From Ferrovum sp. PN-J185 (lineage in GTDB: Bacteria > Pseudomonadota > Gammaproteobacteria > Burkholderiales > Ferrovaceae): a stretch of DNA of 64,000 nt. Below the pieces are notes generated by a model. That model saw only the letters and a list, made by a program, of their open reading frames with translations, was not told the origin of the DNA and made no database searches. Location of the stretch: the NCBI RefSeq assembly GCF_001581925.1, contig NZ_LQZA01000003.1, forward strand, positions 1 through 64,000, in the 5' to 3' direction. The stretch's first letter is position 1, and each line of letters begins with the position of its first letter. Below are positions 42,053 to 52,399 of this stretch, piece after piece. A program made the translations under genes and the position numbers.

Positions 42053-43050
42053 AAGGTATACCCTATATCGTCTGGTTTATCCTCAAGAAAATCTAATACC
42101 TTCATAAGAGGACTTAGTTCATTGTAACGTGAAACAGCTGCTCTTAAATAACCCCATACTCTAGGAATATCCTGTAAATAGGCTTGTTTATTATCTCTAT
42201 GTGCAAGTCTTGCAAAAATACCTACTACTTTTAGATGTCGTTGAATACCCATCATTTCAAAATCACGATAAAACTCAGAAAAATCGTTATTTTCAAGTAA
42301 CTGTTCTTTTTTTAACTCTTGCCAATAGCGAATCAGCCAATCTAGCTGTTGTTCTTCAGACCATTGGATGTAGGCATCTCTTAATAATGAGACTGCGTCA
42401 TAAGTAATCGGGCCGTAAACCGCATCCTGAAAATCAATAATCCCAAGATTATCTTTTGTAATCATTAAATTACGACTATGGTAATCGCGATGAACCCATA
42501 CCTTAGGTTGTTTTTTGATATGCTCGACAATTCTGTTTATAGATAGACTAAGCGCTTCAGATAAATGTGGACTTAGGGTTACTTGCTTCTCTTTGGCCAC
42601 GTACCAATCGCGAAACAATGACATTTCTCGTCGCAATAAATCTTCTGAATAGTCAGGAAAAACCTTCGGTAGACTATTTTTCTGCATTGGAATCAATGCC
42701 TTAAGCGCTTTTACATACCACAGGTTGGCTTCCTGAGGTTTGTTAGTTACTCTGTTTAGAAAAGTTTCAGAGCCAAAATCCGTTAACAGTAAAAACCCAC
42801 GCTCAAGCGAGCTGCGAAAAATTTCAGGCACAGAGACACCAACTTGGTACAATTGCTGCTGTACATGTAAAAAAGGATGACAATCCTCTAGATCAGGAGG
42901 AGCGTCCATGACAATAAAAGAGTTCCCTTGCCAATTAAAACGATAATAACGTCGATTGGAGGCGTCTGACGAGGCGGGGATAACTTCATTAGCTGAAATG
43001 GAGTGGCTTTCATTAAGCCAACTAATAAGCTCTTGGAATCTAAGATCCAT
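42049..43050 (-). CDS. amgK: N-acetylmuramate/N-acetylglucosamine kinase
   Basis: About 333 residues of the aminoglycoside phosphotransferase fold: SDASNRRYYRF near 35, catalytic VWVHRDYHSRNLMI (HxDxxxxN) near 205 and LGIIDFQDAVYGP (metal Asp). Start at 43,050 is chosen because AAGGA lies four bases upstream on the minus strand. First gene of the leftward amgK-murU-pepP-ubiH-ubi-dsbC operon, and divergent from lptD with ~75 bp between. Confidence 0.93.
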   Translation of the reverse strand: MDLRFQELISWLNESHSISANEVIPASSDASNRRYYRFNWQGNSFIVMDAPPDLEDCHPFLHVQQQLYQVGVSVPEIFRSSLERGFLLLTDFGSETFLNRVTNKPQEANLWYVKALKALIPMQKNSLPKVFPDYSEDLLRREMSLFRDWYVAKEKQVTLSPHLSEALSLSINRIVEHIKKQPKVWVHRDYHSRNLMITKDNLGIIDFQDAVYGPITYDAVSLLRDAYIQWSEEQQLDWLIRYWQELKKEQLLENNDFSEFYRDFEMMGIQRHLKVVGIFARLAHRDNKQAYLQDIPRVWGYLRAAVSRYNELSPLMKVLDFLEDKPDDIGYTF

Positions 43051-43125
43051 AGTATCCTTTAGTACATTGCAATAAACCATAATTTATGCGATTTTAACAA
43101 AATTAAATAATGAATTGACTGCCTG

Positions 43126-45492
43126 ATGCCGCCTTTTTTAATCCGTGGATTGTTTGCTTTAATTTTTATGCTGCCATTAATTACTATGGCAGATGACGCT
43201 ATTGATACTCCACTGACACTACAGCCATCAAAGAAATATCGTTTAAGCGTCCCCCCCTTACCTGACAATGAACAAGTTGTGTTTATTCGAGGGGATCATG
43301 TAGTATCACAAAATGGGTTTGTGGCCCAAGCTGACGGGCATGCTGAAGCACGTCGCGGCGGATTGTCTTTATTTGCAGATCATATTTACTTTAAGCAAAA
43401 AACCAATACTATTGAAGCCACTGACAATGTTCACATGGTTAAAGACAATGTGATTACTGTTGATGGTCCACATGGTGTTTTGAATATGGATACCCATCAG
43501 GGTTATTTTGACAATCCAACCTTGTTTTATGCCCCAACACCCGAACGCCCTCTTGGTTCAAGGGTCAATGCGGCTTTAATGAATTTTTTGAATGACCATC
43601 AAGAACATGCGCTTGATAGCTCATATACAACCTGCCCGGTAGGTCGAAATGATTGGAGTATCAATACTACGTCAATGGATCTTAATCAGGAAACCAATAA
43701 GGGAACAGCGCATAATGCAACGATCGATTTTATGGGTGCCCCCATTCTCTACGCACCTCAAATCACCTTTCCTCTTAATGGGTCAAGACAATCAGGATTT
43801 TTATCACCAACGATTGGGGCAAGTACCAGTACAGGCCAAGACTATGCTGTGCCCTACTACTTTAATATTGCCCCCAATTTAGATGATACATTAACGCCCA
43901 GAACGATGAGTGCACGAGGCATTCAGCTTGGTAATGACTTCCGTTATTTAGAACCCACTTTTTCTGGGGAATTAGTCACAGAAATCTTACCGCACGATGC
44001 TCAAACAAATACGTCGCGTTGGTTTTATAGTTGGAAAAATAATTTGTCTATAGCGCCGGGGGTAGGGCTATCTGCAGATATAGAACAAGTCTCTGACCCA
44101 AACTATTTTAACGATTTAAGCTCTCTACTTGCGCCGATGGCCTTGGCGTATTTACCGAGGAATATTAATTTAACCTACAACCGTATTCCTGATTGGAATA
44201 TTAATGTGCAATCTATTTCCTACCAAACACTGTTTGGTGCTACACCACAGTACCGCATGGAACCACAAATTAATGCTAATTACAGCCACCTTGATACAAA
44301 CGGAACTTATCAAATTGATGCAACCAATCAATATACAAGCTTTATTAGCCCGGGTTACTATATTAATGGCAACTCAATTTATAATGGGATTGTATATAAT
44401 GCCGCGCAACAATCTGTGACTAGCGCTGATCGTTTTGTTTCTTATCCTTCAATTACTATTCCTTTCCACAACAGCTTTAGTTTCTTAAAAATCAAAACAG
44501 GTGTTAATTTAACTCAATACAATTTAACCGAGTTTGCTAATCAGGCAGGTTACCCTTCATCAACATTAACACGCGTATTACCCATCACCAGCGTTGATTC
44601 TGGTTTAACCTTTGAGCGTGATGACTCGTTATTTGGTCATAGCTATACGCAAACTCTTGAGCCGCGTTTATATTATCTTTATATCCCTTATAAAAATCAG
44701 TCACAGTATCCTGTCTTTGACTCATCTCTAGCCAACTTTGACTCAACAACTATTTTTTCTGAAAATCAATTCAATGGTTATGATCGGATTAATAACGCCA
44801 ATCAGCTTACTGCCGCTGTCACCTCACGTTTTATTAATCCGACCTCTCAAATTGAAGAATTACGTTTAATGCTTGGACAACGTTTTTATTTTGTGCAAAA
44901 CCAAGTATTACTACCTGGAGAAGCACCTTATCCTTATAGTGTGTCCGATTACATAGCTGAAGCAAGTGCCAATATATACAATCACTGGAAACTAAGTGGT
45001 ACATTAGATTTAAATGCTCAAACACATCAAACAGAGCAAATCTATATTTATGGTAACTATTCACCTGCACCAGGAAAACTCGTTAATGTTGGTTATCAAA
45101 ACAACATTAATCAGTTTTTTACAATCAATCCCACCATTACTCCTGCTCAAGTTTATAACAACACCACTCAAACTTTTGCTTTTTTCCCAATTCGTCAATG
45201 GGATGTATCAACAGAGTGGCCGGTTACTAGTCATGTTTCTGTTCTTGGTAGAGTGTCTTACTCAACCATCATCAATCAAGTCATGCAAGGATTAATGGGA
45301 ATTGAGTATAATCAAGATTGTTGGGCATTACGATTAGTCAGCACACGTTTTGCAGTATCGTCAATACAGACAAACTCTGCATTTTTTATACAGTTAGAAC
45401 TAGGAGGTCTTGGATTAGGGCAAAACCCATTGCAATCATTATTGCTTAATATTCCAGGCTACGTTAAAACCACCGATATTAATACCCCATGA
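43126..45492 (+). CDS. lptD: LPS-assembly outer-membrane protein LptD
   Basis: 788 residues: a signal peptide (FALIFMLPLITMA), an OstA/LptA-like beta-taco (RGDHVVSQNGFVAQADGHAE), then a large C-terminal barrel with NDWSINTTSMDLNQ and FNGYDRINNANQLTAAVTSRF, typical of LptD. Cysteines for the plug disulfide appear early (YTTCPVG) and late (NQDCWALRL). It inserts LPS into the outer leaflet with LptE. surA follows with a 4-bp overlap. Confidence 0.95.
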   Translation: MPPFLIRGLFALIFMLPLITMADDAIDTPLTLQPSKKYRLSVPPLPDNEQVVFIRGDHVVSQNGFVAQADGHAEARRGGLSLFADHIYFKQKTNTIEATDNVHMVKDNVITVDGPHGVLNMDTHQGYFDNPTLFYAPTPERPLGSRVNAALMNFLNDHQEHALDSSYTTCPVGRNDWSINTTSMDLNQETNKGTAHNATIDFMGAPILYAPQITFPLNGSRQSGFLSPTIGASTSTGQDYAVPYYFNIAPNLDDTLTPRTMSARGIQLGNDFRYLEPTFSGELVTEILPHDAQTNTSRWFYSWKNNLSIAPGVGLSADIEQVSDPNYFNDLSSLLAPMALAYLPRNINLTYNRIPDWNINVQSISYQTLFGATPQYRMEPQINANYSHLDTNGTYQIDATNQYTSFISPGYYINGNSIYNGIVYNAAQQSVTSADRFVSYPSITIPFHNSFSFLKIKTGVNLTQYNLTEFANQAGYPSSTLTRVLPITSVDSGLTFERDDSLFGHSYTQTLEPRLYYLYIPYKNQSQYPVFDSSLANFDSTTIFSENQFNGYDRINNANQLTAAVTSRFINPTSQIEELRLMLGQRFYFVQNQVLLPGEAPYPYSVSDYIAEASANIYNHWKLSGTLDLNAQTHQTEQIYIYGNYSPAPGKLVNVGYQNNINQFFTINPTITPAQVYNNTTQTFAFFPIRQWDVSTEWPVTSHVSVLGRVSYSTIINQVMQGLMGIEYNQDCWALRLVSTRFAVSSIQTNSAFFIQLELGGLGLGQNPLQSLLLNIPGYVKTTDINTP

Positions 45493-46811
45493 TACCGTTT
45501 AGAAAATCCTTTACTCTTCTCCTATTTGCTTTAACTTATTTGTTGAGCACTAATTTATACGCAGTGGAAACAAAAAAAACTGCTCCACCAGAGGTCATTG
45601 ACCGTATTGTTGCTGTTGTAAATTCCGATGTCATTACCTTGTCCGATTTGACTGATAGAACGAATTTAATAGCCAAACAATTACAAAAGCAAAATATTCC
45701 GCTACCTGATCGCAAAATATTAATGCGTCAAGTACTAGAAAAAATGATTTACGACTCAGTTCAAAAGCAATACGCAGAAGAGATGGGGTTGAAAGTTGAA
45801 GACGCGCAACTTGACCAAGCAATCGAGAGAATAGCGAAAAGCAACCACCTAACTGTTGAACAATTTAACAAACAAGTGGTGAGTGAGGGGGTTCCATTAA
45901 AGAAATTTCGCCAAGAAATCAGTACTGAGATGTTATTAGCTGAATTGCGAAAGAGGGAAGTGGATAATAAAGTACAAGTGAGTGACAATGAAGTCAAAGC
46001 TCAACTTGCACAAGAAAAAAAATTAGGAGCCAATGCTCAAGAGGAGTATGACATTGCTCATATTTATGTGTCTGTTCCTGAGAACTCCACCAGAGAACAA
46101 CGTGATCTTAGCCGTAAAAAAATTGAAAAAGCGTTAAATACCATTAAAAGTGGCGTAGCCTTTTCTCAGGTAGCAGCGAGTTACTCTGATGCACCAGATG
46201 CATTACAAGGCGGTAATCTCGGATGGCGTCCAGCAGCAAGGTTACCCGTTATTTTCGTCGAAGCTGTACAAAAAATGCATCCTGGAGATACCAGTAACAT
46301 TTTAGAAACATCTAATGGTTTTCATTTGATTCAGTTACTCGACGTCCGTGGTGGTGCAACAGCTAAAAAAATCACCCAATATCACGTTCGCCAGATACTC
46401 ATTAAAATTAATCCAGGCGAAGAAGCGCAAGCAAAAAACAAAGTCTATGGAATTTATGATCGTCTTAAGGCAGGCGAGGATTTCGCTAAGGTTGCCAGTT
46501 TGTCGTCAGAAGACGATAGTAGGAACAATGGTGGTGATATTGGTTGGATCACAGCAGGAGAAACGCTGCCTGATTTTGAAAAACAACTTCAACTATTACA
46601 TCCAGGAGAAATAAGTCAGCCATTTGAAACTGCTTTGGGTTGGCACATTGTGCAATTAGTCAGTGAAAGAGAGAGCGATACCTCTCTTGAGGGAAGAATG
46701 GAAGCCATAAAACAAGGTATTACAGCCAGAAAAACTGATGAATTGTTTGATGAATGGGTAAGGCAGTTAAGAGATAACGCCTATGTCGACATCCGACTCG
46801 ATGACTTCTAA
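45489..46811 (+). CDS. surA: Periplasmic chaperone/peptidyl-prolyl isomerase SurA
   Basis: 440 residues: a signal peptide, the SurA N-terminal domain (PEVIDRIVAVVNSDVITLSDL) and two parvulin domains (AHIYVSVPENSTREQRDL and VRQILIKINPGEEAQ), ending LRDNAYVDIRL. It helps outer-membrane proteins such as LptD fold, explaining its co-transcription. Overlaps pdxA. Confidence 0.96.
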   Translation: MIPFRKSFTLLLFALTYLLSTNLYAVETKKTAPPEVIDRIVAVVNSDVITLSDLTDRTNLIAKQLQKQNIPLPDRKILMRQVLEKMIYDSVQKQYAEEMGLKVEDAQLDQAIERIAKSNHLTVEQFNKQVVSEGVPLKKFRQEISTEMLLAELRKREVDNKVQVSDNEVKAQLAQEKKLGANAQEEYDIAHIYVSVPENSTREQRDLSRKKIEKALNTIKSGVAFSQVAASYSDAPDALQGGNLGWRPAARLPVIFVEAVQKMHPGDTSNILETSNGFHLIQLLDVRGGATAKKITQYHVRQILIKINPGEEAQAKNKVYGIYDRLKAGEDFAKVASLSSEDDSRNNGGDIGWITAGETLPDFEKQLQLLHPGEISQPFETALGWHIVQLVSERESDTSLEGRMEAIKQGITARKTDELFDEWVRQLRDNAYVDIRLDDF

Positions 46812-47793
46812 TTCACAAAAAATAATTGGTCTATCCGTTGGAGAGCCTGCTGGAATAGGTCCTGATTTGGCAGTAATGATAGCGCAAGAGAGGGATATTA
46901 AAGCGCAGTTAGTGTTATGTGCTGATAAAAACATGCTCATTGAACGCGCAGCGATGTTGGCTATTCCTTTTGAGTTTGAGGAATTTGATCCTCATAACCC
47001 TCATCAATGCCATTCTCATATCGCCGTTTGGCACCATCCCTGTGAGGCTCCTGTTACCCCAGGAAGCCTCAACGTTCTTAATGCAAATTATGTGTTACAA
47101 GCACTCACTAACGCAGCCCAATACACCTATCAGGGTATCTTTCATGCGTTGGTTACAGGTCCTATACAAAAAAGTATTATCGAAGAGTCAGGAATTATTT
47201 TTACCGGACACACAGAATATTTAGCCCAACAGTTTTCGATACCTAAAGTGGTTATGTTGCTTGTTGGAGGAGAATTAAAAGTGGCCCTTGCCACCACCCA
47301 TATTCCTTTAAAAGAAGTAGCTCAATCCATTACTGAAGAGGATTTGTTTTCAACTCTACAAATATTACATCGAGAGTTAAAAACAAAATTTAATATCCCA
47401 GACCCTAGAATAAAAGTTGCGGGACTTAACCCTCATGCTGGTGAAGACGGACATTTAGGAGATGAGGAAATAAGAGTTATCTCTCCAACGATACAACGCT
47501 GTCAATTATTAGGGCAGCGTATTGAAGGACCTTTTTCAGCAGATACTTTGTTTTTAGAGGACTCTCTTCAGGGAGTAGATTGTGTCTTAGCCATGTACCA
47601 TGATCAAGGTTTACCCGTTCTTAAAACGACTAGTTTTGGCAGAGGAGTCAATATTACTTTAGGTTTACCAATCATTCGTACCTCTGTGGATCACGGCACC
47701 GCTCTCTCGCTTGCAGGTAAAAAAAATGCTCATATTGATGCGGGTAGCTTAAAAGAAGCCATTAACACGGCATTACATATGAACCATAAATAA
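46783..47793 (+). CDS. pdxA: 4-hydroxythreonine-4-phosphate dehydrogenase
   Basis: 336 residues in the pyridoxal phosphate pathway. VGEPAGIGPDLAVMIA near the N-terminus, the metal-binding FTGHTEYLAQQ and AMYHDQGLPVLKTTSFGRGVNITLGLPIIRTSVDHGTA (split here across the family's best-known motif), all conserved. The start may instead be the ATG at 46,801, shortening it by six residues; AAGAG before 46,783 favours the longer form slightly. Overlaps surA by 29 bp and rsmA by 1 bp. Confidence 0.94.
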   Translation: MSTSDSMTSNSQKIIGLSVGEPAGIGPDLAVMIAQERDIKAQLVLCADKNMLIERAAMLAIPFEFEEFDPHNPHQCHSHIAVWHHPCEAPVTPGSLNVLNANYVLQALTNAAQYTYQGIFHALVTGPIQKSIIEESGIIFTGHTEYLAQQFSIPKVVMLLVGGELKVALATTHIPLKEVAQSITEEDLFSTLQILHRELKTKFNIPDPRIKVAGLNPHAGEDGHLGDEEIRVISPTIQRCQLLGQRIEGPFSADTLFLEDSLQGVDCVLAMYHDQGLPVLKTTSFGRGVNITLGLPIIRTSVDHGTALSLAGKKNAHIDAGSLKEAINTALHMNHK

Positions 47794-48572
47794 TGACAAA
47801 ACACATTGCCAGAAAACGCTTTGGTCAACATTTTTTGGTTGATCAATCCATTATTTATAATATTATTAAGTTAGCTCATTTTCGCAGAGAGGATAGCGTT
47901 GTAGAAATTGGTCCCGGACTTGGTGCCCTCACCCATCCTTTACTCAAAGAACTTGATCACCTCACCTTAATTGAACTAGACAGAGATCTAATTCATTATT
48001 GGCAACAACAGACCCAATATAAAAGTCAAATTACGATTGTTGAAAGCGACGTACTTCAAGTTGACTTTAAACAGTTTCCGAATCATTTTCGACTTATTGG
48101 TAACCTTCCCTATAATATTTCTACGCCATTACTCTTTCATCTCACAATGAGTGCAGATAAATGGCGAGATGCTCATTTCATGTTACAAAAGGAAGTGGTT
48201 GATCGTTTAACTGCTCAACCTGGAAGTGGTGACTATAGTCGTTTAACCGTTATGATGTCCTATCGCTTCCATCTTGAACATTTATTTGACGTTCCTCCCT
48301 CAGCATTTAACCCCCCACCAAAAGTGATGTCAGCTATTATCAGGCTTATTCCTAAATCTATGGATAGGCTCACAGCACACAATGAAAAACTCTTCGCTCA
48401 AGTGGTGATGGACGCATTTTCTCAAAGAAGAAAAATGTTACGTTCAACCCTAAAAAAATGGGTTAACGAGAGTCAATGGGAACAATTAGCAATCGACCCT
48501 CAACGTCGAGCTGAAACACTAAGTGTTGATGACTTTGTCAAAATAGCTAATTTTTTGTGTGGTATCGCGTAA
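47793..48572 (+). CDS. rsmA: 16S rRNA dimethyladenosine methyltransferase
   Basis: 259 residues: [15 protein letters not shown] at the start, [15 protein letters not shown] (SAM motif) and [17 protein letters not shown] (catalytic NLPY), then [14 protein letters not shown]. It dimethylates the two adenosines near the 3' end of 16S rRNA. Last gene of the lptD-surA-pdxA-rsmA operon. Its final 26 bp overlap the end of the convergent trpG. Confidence 0.97.
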   Translation: MTKHIARKRFGQHFLVDQSIIYNIIKLAHFRREDSVVEIGPGLGALTHPLLKELDHLTLIELDRDLIHYWQQQTQYKSQITIVESDVLQVDFKQFPNHFRLIGNLPYNISTPLLFHLTMSADKWRDAHFMLQKEVVDRLTAQPGSGDYSRLTVMMSYRFHLEHLFDVPPSAFNPPPKVMSAIIRLIPKSMDRLTAHNEKLFAQVVMDAFSQRRKMLRSTLKKWVNESQWEQLAIDPQRRAETLSVDDFVKIANFLCGIA

Positions 48573-49125
48573 GGAAGTTGTTCAACAACTGATGACCATG
48601 CTCAGTCAAAATAGACTCTGGATGAAACTGAACTCCCTCTAAAGGGTAATGGGTGTGTTTTATTCCCATGATCTCTCCATCCTCAGTCCATGCGGTGACT
48701 CTTAATTCTTCCGGTAATGACTCTTTCTCAACAGCAAGAGAATGATATCGTGTAGCCCTCATTGGGTTCGGTAAATCCGTAAAAACACCTTCATTATGAT
48801 GAAACACAGATGAGACTTTGCCGTGCATAACGGTTTTTGCGTGAACTACTTTTCCACCAAAGGCTTCTCCAATAGCTTGGTGTCCAAGACACACGCCTAA
48901 AAGAGGTAATTTCCCCGCAAATTGACGAATCACCTCCACTGATATCCCCGCCTCCTTTGGACTACAAGGCCCGGGAGAGATAACAATATAAGATGGGCGC
49001 AATTGCTGAATACCATCAATGGTTATTTCATCGTTTCTTTTAACCAGTACCTCTTGACCTAATTCACCAAAATATTGGACAAGGTTATAAGTAAAGGAAT
49101 CATAGTTATCAATCATTAACAACAT
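48547..49125 (-). CDS. trpG: Anthranilate synthase glutaminase subunit (TrpG/PabA)
   Basis: 192 residues, class I glutamine amidotransferase: [19 protein letters not shown], oxyanion [11 protein letters not shown], nucleophile [15 protein letters not shown] and [14 protein letters not shown] (His, Glu). It supplies ammonia to TrpE, encoded 1 kb upstream on the same strand. A LOG-family gene lies between them. It may also serve 4-aminobenzoate synthesis. Confidence 0.95.
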   Translation of the reverse strand: MLLMIDNYDSFTYNLVQYFGELGQEVLVKRNDEITIDGIQQLRPSYIVISPGPCSPKEAGISVEVIRQFAGKLPLLGVCLGHQAIGEAFGGKVVHAKTVMHGKVSSVFHHNEGVFTDLPNPMRATRYHSLAVEKESLPEELRVTAWTEDGEIMGIKHTHYPLEGVQFHPESILTEHGHQLLNNFLTRYHTKN

Positions 49126-49137
49126 AAATATATATCT

Positions 49138-50148
49138 TTAAATTGGGTCAGTACGAAGTGAAGCAGTTTTTCTTGGTTGGATGCGCCCTTCACCATCAAA
49201 AATATCAGTACCATTACTGCGATGCCATTCACGAATGCCATGCCAGGCTTCTTGTGCGGTTTCAGCGTACCAAAACAGATTCATGTCTTCAGGATCAATA
49301 TTGCCATAATCCAACAGTCTTTCAAAATTCACCACATCACGCCAGAAGCTTTCACCAACTAACACAACTGGTATAGGAGCAATTTTTCTTGTTTGAATGA
49401 GGGTTAACGCACCAAATAACTCATCAAAGGTACCATAACCACCCGGTAAAGCCACTAAGGCTACGGCACGTTTCATGAAGTGTAGTTTACGTAACGCAAA
49501 ATAATGAAACTGAAAACACAGTCCCGGGGTGATGTATGGATTAGGATATTGCTCTCTTGGTAAAGTAATATTTAAGCCAACACTACGAGCACCCACCTCA
49601 TATGCACCACGATTGGCGGCTTCCATCCCGCCAGGGCCACCACCAGTCATAATCACCAAACTTGAGTCTTGCGGTCCATGACCTGCTTGTCCTACTAGTT
49701 GCCCCAATTGGCGTCCTACTTCATAGTAGCGAGACAACTCAACCTGTCGTTCAGACAAACGCACTTGTTGTTTTAAAAACGTATTAGCAGGGTCTGCCGC
49801 TAGTTTTGCTAGTACCAATTCGTGCTCTACTTTAGCTAACTTTTCGTCTTTTAAACGTGTGCTACCAAATACTACAATAGCGTGGTGAATACCATAATTG
49901 TTCATGGTAGTTTCAGCTTTGCTGTAATCCAGTTGTAAGCGTACCCCCCTGAGAGCATCCTCATGAATAAAAGAGACATCTTGATCAGGCTCAACATAAG
50001 AGGGATTGGCCATAATTTCTTGTTGGCGTCGCTTTAACTCCTCTGCTTCTTTGACACTTACGGGATGTTCCCACGGAAGCGGGCAAATTCTTTCTAAGGG
50101 ATGAGGAGGTTTAGGGATAGAACGTGAAGAATCACTTTTATCTGTCAT
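49138..50148 (-). CDS. LOG-family protein (predicted nucleotide 5'-monophosphate phosphoribohydrolase)
   Basis: 336 residues, longer than typical LOG proteins (~190-220) because of an N-terminal region of about 110 residues (ERICPLPWEHPVSVKEAEELKRR). The core has IMTGGGPGGMEAANRG and LPGGYGTFDELFGALTLIQT, the PGGxGTxxE signature of this fold. Plant and bacterial LOG enzymes release cytokinin bases; in bacteria the role may be nucleotide salvage. It lies between trpE (2 bp) and trpG (12 bp). Confidence 0.9.
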   Translation of the reverse strand: MTDKSDSSRSIPKPPHPLERICPLPWEHPVSVKEAEELKRRQQEIMANPSYVEPDQDVSFIHEDALRGVRLQLDYSKAETTMNNYGIHHAIVVFGSTRLKDEKLAKVEHELVLAKLAADPANTFLKQQVRLSERQVELSRYYEVGRQLGQLVGQAGHGPQDSSLVIMTGGGPGGMEAANRGAYEVGARSVGLNITLPREQYPNPYITPGLCFQFHYFALRKLHFMKRAVALVALPGGYGTFDELFGALTLIQTRKIAPIPVVLVGESFWRDVVNFERLLDYGNIDPEDMNLFWYAETAQEAWHGIREWHRSNGTDIFDGEGRIQPRKTASLRTDPI

Positions 50149-50150
50149 GG

Positions 50151-51614
50151 TTAGTGTAGTCCTTGTTCCGCGAGCTGAGCTGCTTTTTGTACCGCACGAG
50201 ATTTATTGACGGTTTCTTGCCATTCGCTCTCTGCTGTCGAATCGGCAACAATTCCTCCACCTGCTTGAACGTATAACACCCCATCTTTGATGACAGCAGT
50301 GCGAATAGCAATGGCTAAATCCATATTTCCTGAATAATCAAAATAACCCACCGCTCCACCATATATACCGCGGCGAACGGGTTCTAACTCATCGATGATT
50401 TCTAATGCTCGAATTTTAGGCGCTCCACTTAAGGTCCCTGCTGGGAAAGTGGCTTTTAAGACATCCATGGCTTTAAACCCTGGTTTTAATTTTCCCTCTA
50501 CATTGGAGACGATGTGCATGACGTGAGAGTAGCGTTCTATCACCATTTTCTCAGTGACTATCACCGAACCCGTTTCTGCAATTCGGCCCACGTCATTCCG
50601 ACCTAAATCCATCAACATAATATGTTCAGCTATTTCTTTAGGGTCGTTCAATAAATCCATAGCCAAGTTTTCATCTTCTAGCGCATCACGTCCTCTGGGC
50701 CGAGTCCCCGCTATGGGTCTTAACGTCACTTTATTATCTTCCAGTCGCACGAGAATTTCTGGTGAGGCACCGACCACATAAAAATCCTTCATATTGTAAT
50801 AAAACATGTAAGGAGAAGGATTTAGTCTTCTTAATGCACGATATAATGCCAACGGCTCTGCCTTAAAAGAACGATGCATGCGGCGACTTAACACCACCTG
50901 CATAATATCGCCCTCTTTAATATACTCTAGTGCTTTATTAACAGCTTGTTGATGCCATTGTTGATCAGTATCGTTAATTAATTCATCAGAATCTGTCACA
51001 GCCAACTCAGGTAACAAAGCAGGTTGGGTTAATTCTTTAGATAGTTCTTCAAGCCGTTTTGTTGCCAGATCAAAACCTTGAGGATGACTTGCGTCACCAT
51101 AGACAACAAGATGAAGTTGCCCAGACAAATTATCTATAACCACTAATTCAGTTGTGACTAGCAATAAAATATCTGGGGTCCCAATGTCGTCTTTTTTCCA
51201 ACCTTGACTAAGCTTAGGCTCTATATAACGAATAATGTCATGGCCGAAATAACCCGCCAACCCCCCGCAAAATCTAGGTAAGACCTTAAGTGGTGCTGCC
51301 TTAAATTGCTCTTGAAAGTGCTCAATAAAATCAAGTGGGTTATCAACAGTAATAGACTCAGTTGCCATGCCATCGGTCTCTATATCCACCTGATACTGGG
51401 TCACTCGAAGTCGTTTTTTTGCCGGTAAACCAATAAAAGAATATCTTCCAAAGCGCTCTCCACCATGAACCGACTCAAGTAAAAAAGTATAAGGTGCTTG
51501 AGCGAGCTTTGCGTAAACTGAAAGGGGGGTATCTAAGTCTGCAAGCTGTGTTTTTACTACTGGAATTAAATTATATCCTGCTTGGCCTAAGGCAAAAAAC
51601 TCTTCTTTTGTCAT
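50151..51614 (-). CDS. trpE: Anthranilate synthase component I
   Basis: 487 residues. N-terminal domain with [20 protein letters not shown] (the LLES feedback-inhibition motif). Catalytic core: [50 protein letters not shown] and a final [12 protein letters not shown]. It makes anthranilate from chorismate, the first step of tryptophan synthesis. It overlaps rpe upstream by 4 bp. No leader peptide for attenuation is seen, since rpe precedes it directly. Confidence 0.96.
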   Translation of the reverse strand: MTKEEFFALGQAGYNLIPVVKTQLADLDTPLSVYAKLAQAPYTFLLESVHGGERFGRYSFIGLPAKKRLRVTQYQVDIETDGMATESITVDNPLDFIEHFQEQFKAAPLKVLPRFCGGLAGYFGHDIIRYIEPKLSQGWKKDDIGTPDILLLVTTELVVIDNLSGQLHLVVYGDASHPQGFDLATKRLEELSKELTQPALLPELAVTDSDELINDTDQQWHQQAVNKALEYIKEGDIMQVVLSRRMHRSFKAEPLALYRALRRLNPSPYMFYYNMKDFYVVGASPEILVRLEDNKVTLRPIAGTRPRGRDALEDENLAMDLLNDPKEIAEHIMLMDLGRNDVGRIAETGSVIVTEKMVIERYSHVMHIVSNVEGKLKPGFKAMDVLKATFPAGTLSGAPKIRALEIIDELEPVRRGIYGGAVGYFDYSGNMDLAIAIRTAVIKDGVLYVQAGGGIVADSTAESEWQETVNKSRAVQKAAQLAEQGLH

Positions 51615-52270
51615 CGGTTTAACTCTTTACGCATTGCGGCAATCGTGGCGAGATAATCAGGGGTGTTAAATATTGCTGAACCTGCCACAAAGGTATCAGC
51701 GCCTGCTTGTTTAATGGAATGAATGTTATCCACCTTTACGCCACCGTCAATTTCCAACCAAATATCATAGCCAGACTCATCAATACGACGTCTTACCTCA
51801 CGCAGTTTTTTTAATGCTTCAGGTATAAAAGACTGCCCACCAAAACCTGGATTAACAGACATAATCAAGATGAGATCTAGTTTATCCATCACATGGTCTA
51901 GATAGCTCAAAGAGGTAGCAGGATTGAATACTAATCCTGCTTTACAGCCTTGATCATGAATAAGACCAATTGTACGATCAATATGTTCACTGGCTTCTGG
52001 ATGAAAACTAATAATCCCAGCACCTGCCTTAGCGAAGTCTGGAATAATTCGATCAACAGGCTTGACCATTAAATGCACATCAATCGGAACGGTTGCATAA
52101 GAACGTATCGCCTCACAGACTAATGGGCCAATTGTTAAATTAGGCACATAATGATTATCCATTACATCAAAATGGATAAGATCAGCGCCAGCTGCAATAA
52201 CATCTTTTACTTCCTGACCTAAATTAGCGAAATCTGCTGATAATAAACTTGGTGCAATTCGATCTACCAT
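51611..52270 (-). CDS. rpe: Ribulose-phosphate 3-epimerase
   Basis: About 219 residues: [36 protein letters not shown] (metal His/Asp), [25 protein letters not shown] and [11 protein letters not shown]. It interconverts ribulose-5-P and xylulose-5-P. The start at 52,270 is favoured by GGGGAG and AAGGG just upstream. In related bacteria a phosphoglycolate phosphatase gene (gph) usually separates rpe and trpE; it is missing here. Confidence 0.95.
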   Translation of the reverse strand: MVDRIAPSLLSADFANLGQEVKDVIAAGADLIHFDVMDNHYVPNLTIGPLVCEAIRSYATVPIDVHLMVKPVDRIIPDFAKAGAGIISFHPEASEHIDRTIGLIHDQGCKAGLVFNPATSLSYLDHVMDKLDLILIMSVNPGFGGQSFIPEALKKLREVRRRIDESGYDIWLEIDGGVKVDNIHSIKQAGADTFVAGSAIFNTPDYLATIAAMRKELNR

Positions 52271-52380
52271 ATCCCTTTCTCCCCTATTCATTTTATCTAT
52301 ATGTTTAGTTTATTCTAACAGAGTGTGCGCAGGGCTTGATAACCACCCTCATAATCTTTTTTGCGAATGAAAAAAATCGT

Positions 52381-52386
52381 TATAAT
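52381..52386 (+). promoter_or_regulatory. Consensus -10 box (TATAAT) before mltA
   Basis: A perfect TATAAT lies 14 bases before the preferred mltA start. The -35 region is poorly matched. If used, the mRNA would have a very short leader. Confidence 0.4.
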
Positions 52387-52399
52387 GAATTATTATTTT

